A stretch of DNA of 9,058 bases from Opitutia bacterium (GTDB taxonomy: Bacteria > Verrucomicrobiota > Verrucomicrobiia > Opitutales > Coraliomargaritaceae), in assembly GCA_018663485.1 (NCBI GenBank), contig JABJQI010000010.1:1-9058 (forward strand). The letters run 5' to 3'. This document shows, in pieces, positions 5,975 to 9,058 of the stretch (position 1 is its first letter; the number at the start of each line of letters is the position of its first letter). The notes under the pieces were generated by a model. That model was not told the origin of the DNA. It ran no database searches and saw only the letters and a list, made by a program, of their open reading frames with translations. Both the position numbers and the translations under genes were made by a program.

Positions 5975-6047
5975 CTATTCCTTTATTAAGTGCTTTTTTT
6001 ATCTTTTAATTTGTCACTCACTTCTCACTTATTATTCACTTCATATT

Positions 6048-6521
6048 ATGGCACTAGCAACTGGAACCAAAGCACCCGCATTCTCACTCAAATCCAAGAA
6101 CGCCGACGGCCTTCAGGATATCTCTCTAGATGACAACCTCGGCAAGAAGAAGACTGTCCTGCTGTTCTTCCCGCTCGCATTTACCAGCGTGTGCATGCAA
6201 GAAATGTGCGACGTTAGCAGCAGCCTCGCGTCTTACTCAGACCTAAACGCAGCCGTTTACGGCATTTCGGTCGACAGTCCGTTTGCCCAAGAACAGATGG
6301 CACAGGTCGATGGCCTCAAATTCCCACTCCTGAGCGATTTTAATAAAGACGTTTCCGCCGCTTACGATGTCCTGTATGCAGATCTCCTTGGCTTCAAGGG
6401 CGTCTCCAAGCGTTCTGCTTTCGTCATCGATGAAGACGGCGTGATCATCTACAGCGAATCTGCTGAAGACCCGCACGATCTACCCAATTTCGACGCAATC
6501 AAAGCAGCACTCAAAGGCTAA
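6048..6521 (+). CDS. Peroxiredoxin, AhpE/BCP-like
   Basis: Peroxiredoxins reduce hydrogen peroxide and organic hydroperoxides through a reactive cysteine. This one has 157 residues. The active-site motif PxxxTxxC is PLAFTSVC (42-49) with peroxidatic Cys49. The conserved arginine is probably Arg122 in SKRSAFVID. FFPLAFTSVC and the downstream LKFPLLSDFNKDVSAAYDV resemble the AhpE branch. A second cysteine, Cys54, lies five residues on, the spacing of the resolving cysteine in BCP-type atypical 2-Cys enzymes, so an intramolecular disulfide and thioredoxin recycling are possible (inference). I chose the ATG at 6048 because MALATGTKAPAFSL is a normal peroxiredoxin N-terminus. The open frame continues upstream through hydrophobic codons from a T-rich leader that I take as non-coding. 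There is no signal peptide, so it is cytoplasmic. Confidence 0.92.
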   Translation: MALATGTKAPAFSLKSKNADGLQDISLDDNLGKKKTVLLFFPLAFTSVCMQEMCDVSSSLASYSDLNAAVYGISVDSPFAQEQMAQVDGLKFPLLSDFNKDVSAAYDVLYADLLGFKGVSKRSAFVIDEDGVIIYSESAEDPHDLPNFDAIKAALKG

Positions 6522-6608
6522 GCCTTCTGCTGGAAATCAAAAAACCGATGGCTCGACACAAACGGTTGACCTTACGGTGCAAATTGTTACTGCTGTTGAG
6601 GTTGAGTA

Positions 6609-6625
6609 GCTACCGCTCAGGTAGC
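6609..6625. other. Small hairpin in the peroxiredoxin-STAS gap
   Basis: GCTACC (6609-6614) and GGTAGC (6620-6625) are complementary around GCTCA. There is no T-run, so it is a weak candidate for a transcript-end or leader structure in the 175-bp gap. The rest of that gap shows no gene. Confidence 0.25.
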
Positions 6626-6696
6626 ATTCTCTAATACTTCCTTCGCGACATCCTCTCCGAATCCTAAGACCATCATTTGCTGCAAAACTCCAACGC

Positions 6697-7209
6697 ATGA
6701 GTGAGCCTCTACCGCCTACTTTTTTAGTCAGTGCCTACTCTGATCCCGTCGTGGTTCAGATTCACGGCAAGGCGAACTATCTAAACTGTAACACGTTTCG
6801 AGAGTTCATCGCAGAGATGGTCAGCGCAGGCAAGGCACACATTGTGCTCGACTTCGAGAATTGCAAAGGAATGGACAGTACTTTCCTCGGCATCCTAGCA
6901 GGCACGGCACTAGAGTTGCGCAAGCAAACGCCTCCAGGCGTGTTGATCATTTGTAAGCTAGGTGAGCGCAATCACGAACTCGTCTGCAACCTCGGCCTGC
7001 AGAACCTTCTTACCATCGGCGAGGACCTTCCAGACAGCTCCGATGCTACAGCCGAGTTTTCAGCTCTTAAAAATATGGAAGTCTCCGCAGCCAAAAACGT
7101 GCTCAACGCGCACGAGAATTTGGTCAAGGCCGACACCGAAAACGCGGCGAAATTTCAAGACGTCATCGCCTTCCTGAAAAATCAGGTTGAAAAACAAGAC
7201 CAGGAATGA
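6697..7209 (+). CDS. STAS-domain anti-sigma-factor antagonist (SpoIIAA/RsbV-like)
   Basis: STAS antagonists are phosphorylated by an anti-sigma kinase. When dephosphorylated they bind that kinase and free its sigma factor or other target. The STAS fold covers roughly residues 8-110 of 170: VVVQIHGKANYLNC (18-31) is the first strand region, and IVLDFENCKGMDSTFLGILAG (49-69) carries the phosphorylation site, with Ser61 in the MDST motif. VLIICKLGERNHELVCNLGL follows. A C-terminal extension (about 120-170, rich in Ala, Asn, Lys and Glu) looks alpha-helical and is absent from typical RsbV of about 110 residues. The next gene, 42 bp downstream on the same strand, is a SpoIIE-type phosphatase, the natural enzyme for Ser61-phosphate. 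The start at 6697 is an ATG without a Shine-Dalgarno motif; MSEPLPPTFLV leads directly into the fold. Confidence 0.9.
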   Translation: MSEPLPPTFLVSAYSDPVVVQIHGKANYLNCNTFREFIAEMVSAGKAHIVLDFENCKGMDSTFLGILAGTALELRKQTPPGVLIICKLGERNHELVCNLGLQNLLTIGEDLPDSSDATAEFSALKNMEVSAAKNVLNAHENLVKADTENAAKFQDVIAFLKNQVEKQDQE

Positions 7210-7251
7210 GCCGGAACTAATACTGGCTCCCACAAAAAGAGTTGTACCCTT

Positions 7252-8685
7252 ATGTCGTTTTTCCTTGGAGCTTTAGTTGGACTATGCGGCATGTGGCTAC
7301 TCTATGCGGGTAAGCGCAGACACGTTAAAATCATTGAAGACGAGAAGCAACTCCTGCAACAGGAGAAGCAAATAGTCGTCGAGTTCATGCACAACATGGT
7401 CGAGGCAGTCGCTGAAGGCAGCGACCGTGCAGCCATGTTTCAACGCATTATCCATGCCGCGATTCTCAGCACCGGCGCGATGAGTGCCTGCATTTTCGAA
7501 AAGCGCGACGACGATACGCTCAAAGGCATCGCCGTTGAAGGCCTGTTCCCGCCACAGCGCAAACTCCCCGAAGATCTGAGCGCCAAACTGGTTACCCGCA
7601 CACAATTCCTCGAGACCATCCTCAAATCCGAGACCTTTAAAATGGGCGAAGGCTTGATCGGCCAAGTCGCCAAGTCCAAACGTGCGCAACTCATCGCAGA
7701 TGCCAGTAATGATCCGCGTGTCATCCAGCACAACGATCCCGCGCTCAAAGTTCGCTCCATCATTATCGCTCCCGTGCTCTTCCAAGACCGCCTCATCGCG
7801 GTGCTCGCGGTTGCCAACCCCGCCGACGAACTCGCCTTTACCGATACCGACTTCTCGCTGGTCGAATCACTCGCCGAACAAGTTGGCCTGGCGGTGCATA
7901 ACAGCGATGCCATGCAGCTCCAAATCGAGAAAAACAAACTCGATCTAGATATCGAACTCGCCAGTAACATCCAGAGCCTACTGCTACCAAGTCAGTTCCC
8001 CTCCAGTCCTAACATTGAATTTGCGGCCCACTATACCGCCGCGCAAAAGATCGGTGGCGACCTTTACGATATTTTTGCCATTGATGAAAATCGAATCGGT
8101 GTAGCCATCGCCGATGTTTCCGGCAAAGGCATCTCTGCTTCCATCTTGATGGCAATTTGTCAGACAAACCTGCGCCATATTTCGCATCAGCTGGACTCCC
8201 CCGCCGAAGTGCTTAGCGCTATCAACGCACAAATGCAAAGCTCCATGCGTCGCGATATGTTTATCACCATCATCTACGCTATCATCGATCAAGCTAAGCA
8301 AGAGATCACCTTCGCACGCGCAGGCCACGAGCTGCCATTCTTTTACCACCGAATTAGCGATGGCACTAGTCAGGTCGAAACCATTCAATCTCCAGGCATG
8401 GCCCTTGGCATGGTGCCACCCGAAATTTTCGACCTCGCAATCAAGGACAAAACCGTGCCGTTCAGCAAAAACGACGCCCTGATTCTCTACACCGATGGCG
8501 TTACCGAAAGCGTCAATTCCAGCGGCGAGGAATACTCTGGGGAACGGCTGATGAACGCGCTCAAAACCCACGGCAACGGCAGCGCCCAGTCGATCCTCAA
8601 TCAGCTAATGAACAGTGTGCAGCGCTTTTCTGGCGACGCAGGCCAACCCGACGACCTCACCTTGATTACGATCAAGCATAGCTGA
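7252..8685 (+). CDS. Membrane-anchored GAF-SpoIIE (PP2C) serine phosphatase
   Basis: The 477-residue protein is a RsbU/SpoIIE-family phosphatase that would dephosphorylate the STAS partner. It starts with one hydrophobic segment (about 2-19, FFLGALVGLCGMWLLYAG) followed by positive KRRH, as in an N-terminal membrane anchor with the rest cytoplasmic. A charged helical linker (about 24-50, rich in Glu, Lys and Gln) leads to a GAF domain (about 55-218), with GEGLIGQVAKSKRAQLIAD and RSIIIAPVLFQDRLIAVLAVANP. A short coiled-coil-like segment (221-240) precedes the PP2C-type domain: ELASNIQSLLLPSQFP, GGDLYD (268-273), IADVSGKG (286-293), FARAGHELP, LYTDGVTES (412-420, Asp415) and PDDLTLI (466-472). 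The metal-binding Asp set (Asp270, 288, 415, 468) is present. The GAF ligand is unknown. It is cotranscribed with the STAS gene by spacing. Confidence 0.92.
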   Translation: MSFFLGALVGLCGMWLLYAGKRRHVKIIEDEKQLLQQEKQIVVEFMHNMVEAVAEGSDRAAMFQRIIHAAILSTGAMSACIFEKRDDDTLKGIAVEGLFPPQRKLPEDLSAKLVTRTQFLETILKSETFKMGEGLIGQVAKSKRAQLIADASNDPRVIQHNDPALKVRSIIIAPVLFQDRLIAVLAVANPADELAFTDTDFSLVESLAEQVGLAVHNSDAMQLQIEKNKLDLDIELASNIQSLLLPSQFPSSPNIEFAAHYTAAQKIGGDLYDIFAIDENRIGVAIADVSGKGISASILMAICQTNLRHISHQLDSPAEVLSAINAQMQSSMRRDMFITIIYAIIDQAKQEITFARAGHELPFFYHRISDGTSQVETIQSPGMALGMVPPEIFDLAIKDKTVPFSKNDALILYTDGVTESVNSSGEEYSGERLMNALKTHGNGSAQSILNQLMNSVQRFSGDAGQPDDLTLITIKHS

Positions 8686-8960
8686 GGTAAATTGAAAGCG
8701 TTCACAACGGGAGGACGCCTTTGGCACTTATCACTTTCGCTCTTTTGCAGACATGGCGTAGCGCGTGCCTCCCTATAACGCACGAGCAACTAGGCAGAGT
8801 TGCTTCCGTGTCGTCCGCCTGATCCCAAGGTCAATACATTATCTGTTATATAGTACCGAACCGGCATCGCAGCTGCGAAGAACCGAAGCCGTAAATGTAC
8901 CAAAAAATAGCTCAGAAAATTTCCCTGAGCTATTTGATCAAACTTTCTAACAGCAAATGA
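8686..8960. other. Structured intergenic region after the phosphatase gene
   Basis: No credible gene is seen. GGGAGG (8709-8714) and CCTCCC (8768-8773) are complementary, with further CGC/GCG pairing just inside. GCAACT (8786-8791)/AGTTGC (8798-8803) is a perfect 6-bp hairpin, and TCGCAGCTGCGA (8867-8878) is a perfect 12-bp palindrome. GTCGTCCGC (8810-8818) is the reverse complement of the 9-mer at 901-909 in the ruvB-downstream repeat, and CGGGAGGACG near 8708 resembles that repeat too. This hints at a decayed copy. None of these stems carries a T-run on the plus strand, so the phosphatase terminator is not clear. Confidence 0.4.
8902..8935 (-). terminator. Intrinsic terminator for the minus-strand gene
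   Basis: Perfect 11-bp arms (8905-8915 and 8925-8935, AAATAGCTCAG on the minus strand's 5' side) enclose a 9-nt loop. Read on the minus strand the stem is followed by a run of six T (plus-strand A at 8902-8907, partly within the stem). It begins about 25 bp after the stop of the partial gene at 8961. On the plus strand the downstream side reads GATCAAAC, so it would not terminate the phosphatase transcript well. Confidence 0.75.
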
Positions 8961-9058
8961 CTATCGACTCAAGACGCCTGTTGGCGGCGCGAACTTTGTC
9001 AGGTTGATGCCGACGACAGCCGCTTTGTATTCATCCAGATTCGGAGTTCTACCTAGGA
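8961..9058 (-). CDS. C-terminal end of an unidentified minus-strand gene (partial)
   Basis: The frame is open from the window edge to a TAG at 8961-8963 and encodes 31 residues: RTPNLDEYKAAVVGINLTKF at visible residues 3-22, then APPTGVLSR. The two other minus frames are stopped within the first 10 bases. The clean intrinsic terminator 25 bp after the stop supports a real gene end. The composition is protein-like, but the fragment is too short for me to assign a family. The bulk of the gene lies beyond 9058. Confidence 0.55.
   Translation of the reverse strand, partial: LGRTPNLDEYKAAVVGINLTKFAPPTGVLSR

Noticed and set aside
5946..6047. N-terminal extension of the peroxiredoxin from an upstream TTG, giving a hydrophobic leader
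   Set aside because: The peroxiredoxin family starts at MALATGTKAPAF. The extension is encoded by a T-rich leader and has no cleavage site or charged start typical of a signal peptide.
6566..6594. TTGACC as -35 of a promoter for the STAS-phosphatase pair
   Set aside because: No acceptable -10 hexamer occurs at 16-18 bp spacing; the best (TACTGC) matches poorly.
7297..8571. Long minus-strand open frames opposite the phosphatase gene (up to 195 codons)
   Set aside because: They are antisense shadows of a well-supported gene with intact GAF and PP2C motifs; their translations match no family I know.
8765..8950. A 61-codon plus-strand open frame after the phosphatase gene
   Set aside because: It overlaps several hairpins and the minus-strand terminator, and its translation has no recognisable features.

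Overview
The window is about 9 kb of a bacterial chromosome at moderate GC. It carries seven recognisable genes plus the tail of an eighth. The gene mix, the AT-rich starts without Shine-Dalgarno motifs, and the REP-like intergenic repeats remind me of marine Verrucomicrobiota (Opitutia/Puniceicoccales-like). That assignment is an impression from memory, not a search result. No phage, plasmid, CRISPR, IS transposase, tRNA or rRNA is visible.

Layout. 1-822 is the 3' three-quarters of ruvB (Holliday junction helicase motor), cut by the window edge just inside Walker A. 823-1347 is a 525-bp gap without a credible gene. It is full of structure: two identical 26-bp REP-like repeats, a nested inverted repeat, and a 16-bp helix with a 10-nt loop that closes fully only as plus-strand RNA. 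1348-1914 is a TrmH/SpoU-family 2'-O-methyltransferase closest to RlmB but lacking its N-terminal domain. It converges, across a hairpin terminator, on a minus-strand NAD(P)-dependent aldehyde dehydrogenase of the succinate-semialdehyde type (2010-3383). A 146-bp divergent spacer with an operator-like palindrome leads to an unusual bifunctional gene (3530-4615): an N-terminal cytidylyltransferase fused to a compact GHMP sugar kinase. tyrS follows (4724-5905), then an AhpE/BCP-like peroxiredoxin (6048-6521).

The last pair is a signalling unit: a STAS anti-sigma-factor antagonist (6697-7209) and, 42 bp on, a SpoIIE/RsbU-type PP2C phosphatase with an N-terminal membrane segment and a GAF domain (7252-8685). 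Together they form the output half of a partner-switching pathway: the phosphatase would dephosphorylate the STAS serine so that the STAS protein can sequester an anti-sigma kinase. No kinase or sigma factor lies in the window. The final 370 bp hold several hairpins, a clear intrinsic terminator oriented for the minus strand, and the last 31 codons of an unidentified minus-strand gene.

Apart from the STAS/phosphatase pair, the genes look like independent transcription units. The most unusual items are the cytidylyltransferase-GHMP kinase fusion and the structured ruvB-rlmB gap.
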